A stretch of 64,000 nucleotides of DNA, from the NCBI RefSeq assembly GCF_021869535.1, contig NW_026262659.1:2356001-2420000 (forward strand), given 5' to 3'. The DNA comes from Mytilus californianus. Its lineage: Eukaryota > Mollusca > Bivalvia > Mytilida > Mytilidae. Made by a program: the position numbers and the translations under genes. Below, one piece after another: positions 56,001 to 64,000 of this stretch. The notes beneath the pieces were generated by a model. It was not told the origin of the DNA, made no database searches, and saw only the letters and a program-made list of their open reading frames with translations. Numbering within the stretch: position 1 is the first letter of the stretch; every line of letters begins with the position of its first letter.

Positions 56001-56946
56001 CTACTGTTTCCATGGTTGCCCAGAGAACACCAAAGTGTTCTATGTTATTTTCACACTTTATATAAGTAAGTATATCAAAGGCCACTAAAACACAGAGGGG
56101 ACATCACCTTGTGAACTGTTTAAGAATGTTAGCTATGGGCATGTGAATTTACTTCATTTGACATTTTTTTTAACACAAAGAAGGGAAAATCCAGTCTGAA
56201 GTTTATGGATTGTAACCTATTAAAAAAAAGTGACACTTTTAGTTAACCTTTTGTTTCATAGCTTGAAAATGAAAATCATGAAAATCAAAGACAAAAATAT
56301 GTGTTAATGTACATAAGTAATATTCATCAAAATTATAGGTCTTTTAAATTGATTCAAACAGGATATTGCAGATCTGTTATGTTAAAAAACTATACAGCTG
56401 TAGGATCATAAAATTAAAAAAAAAAAAAATGGTTTATTTACATTTTGACTACAATTAATAAATGCCATATTTGGTCAGGATAAAGTATATTTCATTCGAA
56501 AAATTTCCAATCAATGAAATTAAAAAAATACGGTAAAGATTTTTATTTTCTAGATTTGCTACTTGTTATTCAGCAATTTTCTCTTTTCTCTTTCAGAACC
56601 AGAACATTGGAGTAACCAAAACGGTTTTCTTCAAAACACTAATGGCTTTAGTCACCATGGCAACTATCAAAATGGCTTCATAAAAAATCAAATGAATGGA
56701 TATAATAACCACATCAATGGAAAAGTAAATAATGGTTTCTTACAGTTTCCCAACTTATTCAGTCAAAATGGCAGCATAAAAAATCAAAATGGCCTTCCAC
56801 AGATGGATGCAGAAAGTTTACCTGTGAACAACAATAGTATATGTATATCAACCAGTACAGAGGAACATTACAGTAGTATTACTCATCAACAGGGTTATGA
56901 CAGCCTCTTGGTGCAGTCATTAGGGAACCAGTATGATGGCTCTTAA
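40886..56946 (+). CDS. ANKRD10: Ankyrin repeat domain protein 10 (ANKRD10) orthologue
   Basis: Plus-strand exons 40886-41083, 43355-43507 (2a) and/or 44912-45067 (2b), 46034-46125, 48076-48392 and 56597-56946; an optional exon is at 53422-53588. With one of 2a/2b the protein has about 369 residues (vertebrate ANKRD10 about 420). It opens with YPLHRACRDGDLEAM and YGWTPIHWAANFGK, a near match to the vertebrate start, followed by ankyrin repeats, an NLS-like patch (GTKRSRDDCDEEECKKSRRD), an Asn/Gly-rich region and the tail QGYDSLLVQSLGNQYDGS, like vertebrate ERYDSAVLGTMHLHHGS. The ATG has A at -3 and G at +4. The molecular role of ANKRD10 is poorly known; ankyrin repeats bind proteins, and the basic patch suggests the nucleus. 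Confidence 0.92.
41363..42455. mobile_element. Foldback-type element, 'GGTGCGAACGTGTAG' family, long copy
   Basis: Arms of about 100-130 bp: left caccctacacgttcgcaccc units (41363-41490), right gggtgcgaacgtgtagggtg units (42355-42455). They are flanked by the same 10 bases CATTGCAGCC at 41353-41362 and 42456-42465. The core has about five AT-rich units of about 110 bp (ggtaagtgtattgctataaa, aaataaagtgagattctgac). It lies in ANKRD10 intron 1. Confidence 0.9.
42466..43354. other. ANKRD10 intron 1, distal part, nothing recognised
   Basis: AT-rich intron; one short 'tttgataaccaagagacgac' piece may be dispersed repeat. Confidence 0.4.
43355..43507 (+). CDS. ANKRD10: ANKRD10 exon 2a: ankyrin segment, duplicate
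   Basis: 51 codons, phase 0 to 0, acceptor TTATTTTTAG, donor GTATTA. Encodes FTCLMRLIEQGCNCDYSTER and then NQTPLHMAAHSGKGHCLKWL. It aligns to the same vertebrate segment as exon 2b. Confidence 0.9.
43508..44911. other. Intron between ANKRD10 exons 2a and 2b
   Basis: About 1.4 kb. Several open frames on both strands (for example 44162-44464 and 44213-44407) lack any family match or splice context. Confidence 0.45.
44912..45067 (+). CDS. ANKRD10: ANKRD10 exon 2b: ankyrin segment, duplicate
   Basis: 52 codons, phase 0 to 0, acceptor TATCTTCACAG, donor GTACAG. Encodes LACLRKLVIERSVGLDTITS and then SQTALHFAAQSGQPHCVQWL. Its 'GK|LACL' junction with exon 1 copies the vertebrate 'GKLECL' order. Confidence 0.9.
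45912..46037 (+). repeat. 63 bp tandem duplication at ANKRD10 exon 3 acceptor
   Basis: Two copies (45912-45974, 45975-46037), each holding attcattgacattgtaattg and an acceptor cttacat..gtaggact. Only the second leads into the exon. Confidence 0.92.
46034..46125 (+). CDS. ANKRD10: ANKRD10 exon 3: ankyrin repeat
   Basis: Phase 0 to 2. Encodes DYMGETALHKAARTGNMECI, equal to GETPIHKAARSGSLECI of vertebrates. Its acceptor region is duplicated at 63 bp spacing. Confidence 0.94.
46126..48075. other. ANKRD10 intron before exon 4, nothing recognised
   Basis: AT-rich. 'aggtgtcagaccaccaatcc' near 47450 and its complement near 47895 form a weak inverted pair, perhaps the ends of an old element of about 450 bp. 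Confidence 0.4.
48076..48392 (+). CDS. ANKRD10: ANKRD10 exon 4: last ankyrin repeat and NLS-like patch
   Basis: Phase 2 to 1. Encodes NHNGQTPSQLAAACGYQECA, then YGLPTYNPSND, an acidic segment (MESDDDMETD) and the basic patch TKRSRDDCDEEECKKSRRD. Donor GTATGA. Confidence 0.93.
48660..50200 (+). repeat. Pearl-like array of about 145 bp units
   Basis: Two blocks, each opening with cgtatattggtatgacgttg and gtcgtc runs. About ten units with 'aggaattaggggccaaaaag' and 'ccatatcacaaagggaatgc' follow. The open frames in it on the minus strand are artefacts. Related: 2940-3390 and 51440-51720. Confidence 0.8.
50345..50600. repeat. 35 bp tandem repeat with 12-bp palindrome
   Basis: Seven or so units of agcaagaaatcttcaattgc plus acagtattgcgcaat. 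Several units centre on TATTGCGCAATA, a perfect palindrome. Confidence 0.88.
50620..51440 (+). repeat. About 118 bp tandem units and element end
   Basis: Five units with 'ggtccaaagggtccaaaatt' and 'gggttctttgatatgctgaa', then a tail with cccaactgttcagggttcga and ctgcgccctgcggagcattt. The tail is repeated at 51900-52055 and, reversed, at 6461-6560. Confidence 0.8.
51440..52060 (+). repeat. Second copy of arrays and element end
   Basis: Two units of the 145 bp family, then the same tail as above ending ctgcgccccagcggagcatt. Confidence 0.75.
52061..53421. other. ANKRD10 intron 4, part without recognised elements
   Basis: AT-rich. A 90-codon frame at 52149-52421 has no family match. Confidence 0.4.
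53422..53588 (+). CDS. ANKRD10: ANKRD10 optional or alternative terminal exon
   Basis: A good acceptor (TTCCTTTACAG) joins exon 4 in phase 1 and gives ATKTLAVENNNIISSYQAIL, then PLSPPQEERAPPSRP and a TAG stop at 53586-53588. A donor-like AGAG|GTTAGTG lies just after the stop. It would make a shorter isoform without the Asn-rich tail; a weaker in-phase donor (GAGG|GTTCGT) could keep the frame. Not certain it is used. Confidence 0.5.
54765..54915 (+). repeat. Dispersed repeat fragment with ctccgc/gcggag hairpin
   Basis: cctccgccgtagcggagagg, then actaatacacaatgcttatt; start of the family seen at 13440 and 27950. The remainder of 53589-56596 shows nothing recognised beyond a short tandem copy at 55080-55160 (cctgtgcagtcctggtagtt). 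Confidence 0.5.
56597..56946 (+). CDS. ANKRD10: ANKRD10 exon 5: Asn/Gly-rich tail and stop
   Basis: Acceptor TCTCTTTCAG, phase 1 in, 116 codons to TAA. Rich in N, G, F and Q (NQNGFLQNTNGF, QNGFIKNQMNGYNNHINGK), ending QGYDSLLVQSLGNQYDGS. Low complexity but in register with the vertebrate C-terminus. Confidence 0.9.
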
Positions 56947-59900
56947 GACAGGGATACAGATCAATAACAAAAGTTTCTGTTTAAAAGGGCAGTTATATTC
57001 TCTGTGCATATTGTTCTTTACTTGTCAAATCATGCTTTTTTTCTATTAGACTGGTTTTATAATGTTAGTGTAGGTATAGATTTGATAAAAACAAATTCGC
57101 ATCTAGAAGCCATTTTATTTCTAGGACATGTCAACAATTTTTGATTCTATATACTGCGAAAGTACATTTTTTATATTCATGGATAACAAATTTTTTGTTC
57201 AAGAACTTTGACCTTTCTGTTGATAACAAGTAATTATATATTCATATATTGACATAAAAAGTCAGTTGTCAGTGTATTATATTGTATTTATGAATTATTG
57301 TTAAGTTTTTTGTTATATATGAAAGAATATTTAAATACTGTAATTAAGTTTTTATTTAATCTTTTAAGAGTCAAGCAAAACAATCCTATAAGTTTCTGAA
57401 ATTTTGATATTTATCAGTAATAATGTTGAATTATCTCCCTTTTAACATATACATAAAGTCTTTGAAAGAGAGGTCCCTGTCTTCTTTCCTTCATAAAGCT
57501 AGCTAATAAAGAACAATTTTAATGTATATAACATTCTACCCAAATTATTATATGGACCATATGAGATCTTAAAAGTGTTTTTATTCTCATAACCAGTATT
57601 GACCAGGTTGTAAACTTGTTATATATATTTTCTGTACATAATTCACAGATTTTATATTTCCAAACATTTTAAAAAAAATGTGTTCCATGAACATTGAATG
57701 GTATACTGCATAATTCTGGAAATTTAAGGTCATATAAATTATAAGGATTTTGATTCATATAATTTTTCATCCCTTTTAGGACGGTAATAATAAATCATAG
57801 AGGAAATGGTTTGTTAATTTTTAACTTTTCAGGAGGATAAATTCCGCTAAGATAAAATCGTAAAAATATCCCTTTGAGTAAAGATCAGTATCAGAAAGAA
57901 TAAAATAGAGAAAAAAAACCGTTGTAAACTGGTTTGGTTCTTGAAATTACAAATCTGAATGATGTGAAAATATACCTGTTAATAGTAGCTTTTATATGTT
58001 GTATCATGTGATATCATGATAGATATGACATAAGCTTGTAGAATCTCTTTTGTTTTGTTTATTTTCTTGCTTTAGCCATAATTGTAATACTTTTTATATT
58101 TTTTGTTTATTTTAGCACCTAATGTTTTTACCTTCATGTTTATTTACTATGCTTACTATTTAAAGATTTGAAAACAATTTCAATTAATTTGGATGAGTTT
58201 ATATGAGTAAAACGATTGTTTAGGAAGTACAATTGATATTAATCCTAAAATTCTATGTCTCAGACTTTTGTGTATTACTGTTAATTCAGAAATTATTGGG
58301 ATGTTTTTATTATTGCAAAATGCAAAAGTATCAGGTTTGTAAGAAATAAAACTTGCATTCATAATTTCATTTGTAATACTCCTTCACAAAATTCTTTAAA
58401 TCACATTAATAAGATCTTGCATTTTTACCTTTACCCGTTATCAGTGATTTGCAGAAATAAATGCACACATTAATTTTTGAACTTACAGTAATAAAAACAC
58501 AGTTATGAAGCAGTCCACTGAAGATGTTCCTTTTATTAGTCTGTACATTTTTCTGTTTTGGGCCGTTCTGTTTTGTCAATTATATCTACTGGTGATTTAA
58601 ACAAAAGCTGTATTTTTTAGTAAAACTTTGATGAAGTGGAGCACTAGCTATTTAATAATGTATGCTCCAACATCAACAAATCTTCCCTTTTTTTAATAAA
58701 TGTGATAAGGGGAGATAACTTTCACTTGTCTTACTTTTCTTTTGTTATTTATAATTTATTTAGATATAAATATTAGATATTTTTGTTGTAAGTTTATTAA
58801 AGTTCTGTAAATTCAGACATTTTTATTGTGAATCTTTCATGACTGGTAAAACAATTATGTACTGTATCTCAGTTTACAGTACTTGAAGTGCTAAATGATG
58901 GATTTTATTGATGTCAATACACCTTATCGCAATTGATTCCAAAACGGTTAAGTTCTGCTGAAATTAAGCAATTTTTTCATGACGTCATAATCCAGTCTGG
59001 GCCCTGTTTAAACAATGTATTGTGCATTAAACACTTCAAAGAGACATGTTTAAACCATTGTAAACAATTCAAACAAAGCATTTTAATGACTTTGATTTGT
59101 GTTTCAAAACATTGGATCATAAACTTTCAAAATGTTCACTTTCTAAACTTTTTCCTGCATCAGCTCATTACTGATGACCTTTGTTTTTGCGACAAATGAC
59201 CCAAACAGAAAGTTGTCAAAGTGACTTTTTTTTTTCCGAGTTGGATTGAATAGCATTAAGGTGTATTGACAGTTAAATTTATTTCTTATACATGGTTATC
59301 TCTGTACTGTAAATGCTGTGTTAGAAATAAAGTCATGATTTAAGTTTTGAGTTATTGATGTTAAAAAAAATGATTTTACCAACATAAAATTTCTTCATTA
59401 TTGAAGGACATAGAATATGAATGTCTATCTATTCAATTGCAAAAATATATTAAATATTTTGTATTCGTCCTGTCACATGATTCCACAAATTTTTATTTGT
59501 CCTGTCACATAATTCCACAATTATATTTTAAAAAATCTCAATATGTTGCCATTTTTTTACTTTCAGGACTTTTTAGTCTAAATAGATCTCAAAATTCTTT
59601 TTTTATCATGTTGATGTATACTTTTTGCATTTTTTGCCTGAATGCATTGTATAATTCATATTGAATTAACCTAATAATTTATTTTACAGTTTGTAATGTG
59701 TTTATAAGACTAATATATTACATGACTTTTTAATAGTAATGGACAAATATTTAATTTATTTTGAATTCAATTTTAACACAATTTTTATATTTTTCTAATT
59801 CAACATAAGGTTAAATTTTATCATTGTTTATTCGAGATGACCAATCAAATCATAATTTATGCAACTTACAAAAAAGTTTGTAAAGGTTTTATTTATCTCT

Positions 59901-61990
59901 TGATTCTTTCTGATATTAAGTTTTATTTATATTATTTTAAAATTCATACTTGTGTCACTCTTAACGATCTTTTTATATTTTGTCTCGCACACATTTGTAA
60001 GATACATTACAGTATAAAGTATGTTTTTAAATGTTTGTTACTCAAGAACAAACTAACTAACCTATCTTTATTTTTTTCATACTTTTGATCTATATTAATA
60101 CATTATCTAAACAAAAAGATGTCATTCATAATAATAGTTATTCATTTTGAATTTCGCCAGTGACCATCTATTACGGAGGCACATACAAAATACTCTTTAT
60201 ATGCAGCTTATTTTGTTAATTTTCTTATTGCATCATGAATAATTCATCAAAAGGGATAAGTCACTGTTGAATTATTACTCATTTTGATAAATAAAAACAA
60301 TTTCTTTAGAAAGTAAAGTGAAGAAGGACGCATGTTTGAAATGTAAAACAAATGATGTTTAATAGTTTTGTGCAATATTCAGTGTTTTGCCAATATACAT
60401 GTATAATCATCACTGCCAATGTAATATGTCATTCACTGTATGTTAAAAGCACCAAAGATATTCTACGTATCACATACATAACACAGTAATCATAAGTAGA
60501 AAAGAAAATTTTTTTTAAGAAAAATGTGATTGTGTAAAGATATTTTTCATTTAGGGCTACTCCAAAATTTATCTGGTGGAGGTGGGAGATACTCAAATTA
60601 ATTAAAATGGGTGGTTGCATTTTCCTTAGAATTCTGTAAGAATTTTAAGTAAAATGAAAATTTTTATTATATGGGTGGTCAGGGTTTTAAAAAGTGCCTC
60701 TCATGCCCTCTTGAATGAAGCAATCGTCAACTTATGAAGTTATTTTACTGATATTTTTTTCCAAATTAAAGTTAATTCTTTCAAAATACAATGCCACTTC
60801 ATATTTAGATAGTAGCTATATATGATATATTTGATGAGTTATTATAATTAGTACTTTTTTTATGCTTCATTAACATATTACATATCATGATTTAAAAAAT
60901 CTATTATAGTGACTCATGATATTGTATCTGATCTCAAATTACAATGGTTTTACTGTAAATTTAAGAAAGTGTTAACATATCGGTATACTTTGAATAGAAT
61001 TCATATTCTGGAACATTTTTTCAATTTGACCGTGAAAAGAGTAGCCTATTTTGGTTAAGTTGTAAATATACTCCATTAATTTTTTTTTAATACAAATCCA
61101 TAATGTGACCAGATCTAGACCACTTTGTCATTTCGCAAATTACTAAATAATAGATTTTAATATCTGGTCCAAAACTAAATACAGTAATTGTGCATTATTT
61201 TTCATCTTCTATTACAATAAAACTAATTTGGCGGCATCATACAAAAAACTCCTCTTGAAAAATCCCTTTAAAAATAGGCAGATACAATACTACAATATTT
61301 TATAGTATGTGAAAGTCCAGTGAATTAGAAAAGTTGTCATTTACAACATAAATAAGTCCTATTTTGTATGTTAAATTGTAGATGTTTATTTTAGAAGAAT
61401 AATTACAGGAGGTCAAATTAATCACAGTATCTATCATATTTTGTGATTTTTAGAGGTTTGGACAACTGTCCTGGAAGTTAATGAAACCATGAATTGAATT
61501 CATTTAGGTTCTTGGACATGTAAATTTCCATATGTTATTCAAATCAATGTGGCTCTAATATCTTTTGCCAAAACAATAACATTGTCTTTGTTCTGCTATA
61601 AACAACATTTACATCATTTTATTTTTGCTGTTATATAAGCTTTAACTAATACAATATATTTACGCTGTCTCATAAATTTGTCAATTTTAGCAGTAAACAT
61701 GATGTAATTTTATTTTGTATTGTAAGGTGCTTGACTTCATGTTTTGAATATGTAAATATGTTTCCAATTTGATGTAATTATTTTTTTTTACTGATGTTCA
61801 TATTTTTATTGTCATGAATTTTGTGACTATGTATAAATGTTTTGACAGTAAATTAGCTTTGATACAATTATTGTCCTGCTATCTATAGCCCTTCCTCAAA
61901 TTGGATACAAGATTCTTGAATAAGACTTACAACAAGGCATTTGCTGTACAGAGAATGTAGAGTAAAGGGTTAGCTGTTTTCAAGGCATTC
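56947..61990. other. ANKRD10 3'UTR and AT-rich downstream sequence
   Basis: No further gene seen. AATAAA signals occur at 57505-57510, 57899 and 58345; which one ends the transcript cannot be told. Open frames at 58933-59199, 59401-59664 and 59837-60088 have no family match and biased AT composition. Confidence 0.5.
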
Positions 61991-61999
61991 AGTTTGGTT

Positions 62000-62345
62000 C
62001 AGTTTTGTTAAAATAAACTCTTAAACATCGCTGATGTATTATTGACTTGCAAGTTAATAAGTCAACCTCATTTGAATCTGTATTCATACAACCTTCAATT
62101 TAACTCTTAGCTGGAGATTGCTTATGCATGTGCTAGGCATGTTCAGTTATAAAAAGGAAAAGAATGTTAACATTGAAAAGTGAAACAAAGGAGCTACAAT
62201 AAAGAAACATTTGGTTGACTTCTGCACACACAGAAATCATTCTCATACAGGTAAAATGATGACTTGCATATTTTTGTCATCAATTACATGAAATCAAACA
62301 GACATAGAAAAATTGTTATATGATTGCATTGTCTTGTCTATTTAA
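62000..62345 (+). repeat. Dispersed repeat with palindrome, copy 2
   Basis: Same order as 22080-22400: cttgcaagttaataagtcaa, ttagctggagattgcttatg, catgttcagttataaaaagg. Confidence 0.7.
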
Positions 62346-62363
62346 GAAATAACTCATGGGGAC

Positions 62364-62476
62364 TTGAATTTATATTGATTTTACCATGTGTTGGCCCTTT
62401 ATGCTAAATATTTTATCTCTAGGGGTAAAATATAGACATAAAGGGCCAACCCGCGGTAAAATCAATATAAATTCAA
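62364..62476. repeat. Palindromic MITE-like hairpin
   Basis: Arms 62364-62403 and 62437-62476 (40 bases each) are complementary except for a few bases near 'atgtg'/'cgcgg'; the loop is 33 bases. Key motif: ggccctttatg / cataaagggcc. Confidence 0.9.
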
Positions 62477-62705
62477 ACTGTCATGAATTATTTTTATTCT
62501 AATAGGACAAAGACAGCAATTCTTTGGAATCATAGCACTATAGGTGAAGACATATTTGCTGTTCCCATAATTAAACACACTATTAATACTGACGTAAAAG
62601 ATGAAGAAACCTGAATTAGTGATATGCATAAATACTTTAATTTTGGATGTAACATGTCTTCTGATTGGCTGAGACACAATTTTGTCATGTGACCGTGACA
62701 TCATC

Positions 62706-62845
62706 AATTTTTTTTCATGATTTGCTCCTTAAAAATGGAATTTAGAATTAAATTCTGAGGAAGGAATGTAATATTTTTTCTGTCTATTCGAAATACACCA
62801 TATTTTTGATGCCATTTCTTCATAGACAGGAAAAGTATTAGTCAT
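62706..62845. repeat. Hairpin repeat, relative of 19537-19689
   Basis: Shares ggaatttagaattaaattct and tgtaatattttttctgtcta; arms are shorter and more diverged. Confidence 0.7.
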
Positions 62846-62999
62846 TATGTTGATATGTTATGTCACTCCCCAGGTTGGAGAGGGTTGAGTGTTTGCAAAC
62901 ATAATTAACGATGGTGATGATAAGAATTTGTTGAAAGCAAATTTTCTTAAAAAAAAAAGTAAGATCCAAACCAGCTGTCTAAGTATGTTATTGTAAATT

Positions 63000-63420
63000 A
63001 CTTATTAAAGGAAGAAAAATTTATAAAACTCTGTTGAAAAGGGCTTAACTCATCAAAAACAAATATGATAGACTGCCACAAACAATACCCACTGAATAAC
63101 TGGCTCTGAATTTGGTGTAGGCTCATGCAGAACCTGCCATGGGTACTCAACCGTCACCAACCTAGGACTGGTGTAACAACACAAAATAAGAACAAGTTAT
63201 AGAACTCAGTTGAAAAGGGCATAACTCATCAAAAACTAATATGATAGACTGCCACAAACAACACCCACTGAATCACAGGATCTAAAGTGGGGTAGGTTCA
63301 TGCAGAATGGAGCATGGTTGCAAGCACTCAACACTCCCCAACCTGTAGCGTAACAGTACAATATAGGAACAAGCTTTAAAATTTGAAAAGGGCTTAACTC
63401 ATCTGATCGACACAAAGCAC
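63000..63420. repeat. About 180 bp tandem repeat
   Basis: Two and a half units with atgatagactgccacaaaca and gaaaagggcttaactcatc / gggcataactcatc. Confidence 0.8.
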
Positions 63421-63639
63421 TAAAAACAACTAACAAAAAGATTAAAGATGCAAAGTACTGATCTAAGAGAACTCTCCGTTACTGACAGCTAGTTCAAAGT
63501 CAATAACAACTAATAAATCAATCATGTTTCAAAAATCAATCAGTACACATACAATTAATGGATTAAGTGTAAAGACATCTTAAACCGCATGAAAAAACAT
63601 GACCTTGTGAAATGCCAAAATATAAGTATCCACAGGCTG

Positions 63640-64000
63640 TAGGTCTGATAAACAAATCAATATTGGTCCAAGAATCAAACCAATGAACCACAACATACAT
63701 AAACAAATCAATATTGGTCAAAGAATCAAACCAATGCACCACAACATACATAAATAAATCTATATTGGTCCAAGAATCAAACCAATGAACCACAACATAC
63801 ATAAACAAATCTATATTGGTCCAAGAATCAAACCAAATACAACATACATAAACAAATCTATATTGGTCTAAGAATCAATATTGGTCCAAGAATGAAACCA
63901 ATGCACCACAACATACATAAACAAATCTATATTGGTCCAAGAATCAAACCAATGCATCACAACATACATAAACAAATCTATATTGGTCCAAGAATCAAAC
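63640..64000. repeat. 51 bp minisatellite, runs off window
   Basis: Seven units of aacaaatctatattggtcca plus agaatcaaaccaatgaacca and caacatacata. 51 is a multiple of three, so the minus frame stays open with a repeating 17-residue peptide; not a gene. Confidence 0.92.

Noticed and set aside
58933..60088. Three frames of 83-88 codons downstream of ANKRD10
   Set aside because: AT-rich chance frames (Phe, Ile, Leu, Lys bias) without family match.
63563..63808. 81-codon frame with repeating YVVVHWFDS peptide
   Set aside because: Product of the 51 bp minisatellite.

Overview
The window is eukaryotic, intron-rich and AT-rich. It looks like a marine bivalve, most likely a Mytilus-type mussel. The basis is two metazoan genes with GT-AG introns, plus dispersed repeat families I recognise from mussel genomes: a repeat with the core 'aaaatgaggtcaaggtcag', another with 'gccaatgagacaactctcc', bivalve tRNA-derived SINEs, and a common mussel retroelement tail. 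Species cannot be fixed from the sequence alone.

Two protein-coding genes are supported. (1) Positions 1-33795, minus strand: the sorting nexin SNX25 orthologue. Twenty-two exons join in phase for about 933 residues; the last part of the C-terminal domain lies off the left edge. The order is N-terminal membrane hairpin, PXA, RGS, coiled coil, PX, C-terminal nexin domain. (2) Positions 40886-56946, plus strand: the ANKRD10 orthologue, ankyrin repeats followed by an NLS-like basic patch and an Asn/Gly-rich tail ending at a stop. The two genes are divergently transcribed, about 7 kb apart.

Everything else is transposable-element debris and tandem repeats. The SNX25 introns hold pearl-like repeats (1.7-6.5 kb), a SINE nested in one of them, a broken THAP/DDE transposase (7.9-10.8 kb), a 5'-truncated retroelement (about 14.85-16.0 kb), MITEs, hairpins and several minisatellites. 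The intergenic block at 35-40.3 kb holds a PHD-finger pseudogene and three DNA transposons with visible target duplications. The ANKRD10 introns hold a 1.1 kb foldback-type element and long pearl-like arrays (48.7-52.0 kb). From 57 to 62 kb there is AT-rich sequence, including the ANKRD10 3'UTR; from 62 to 64 kb there are repeats.

The most interesting signals are: a duplicated, phase-0, probably mutually exclusive exon pair in ANKRD10; repeated local tandem amplification of exon borders together with their splice sites (SNX25 exons 3, 14 and 16; ANKRD10 exon 3); and a group of about 1 kb foldback elements whose arms are arrays of short 'GGT(A/G)C-GA' subrepeats, flanked by 8-10 bp target duplications.
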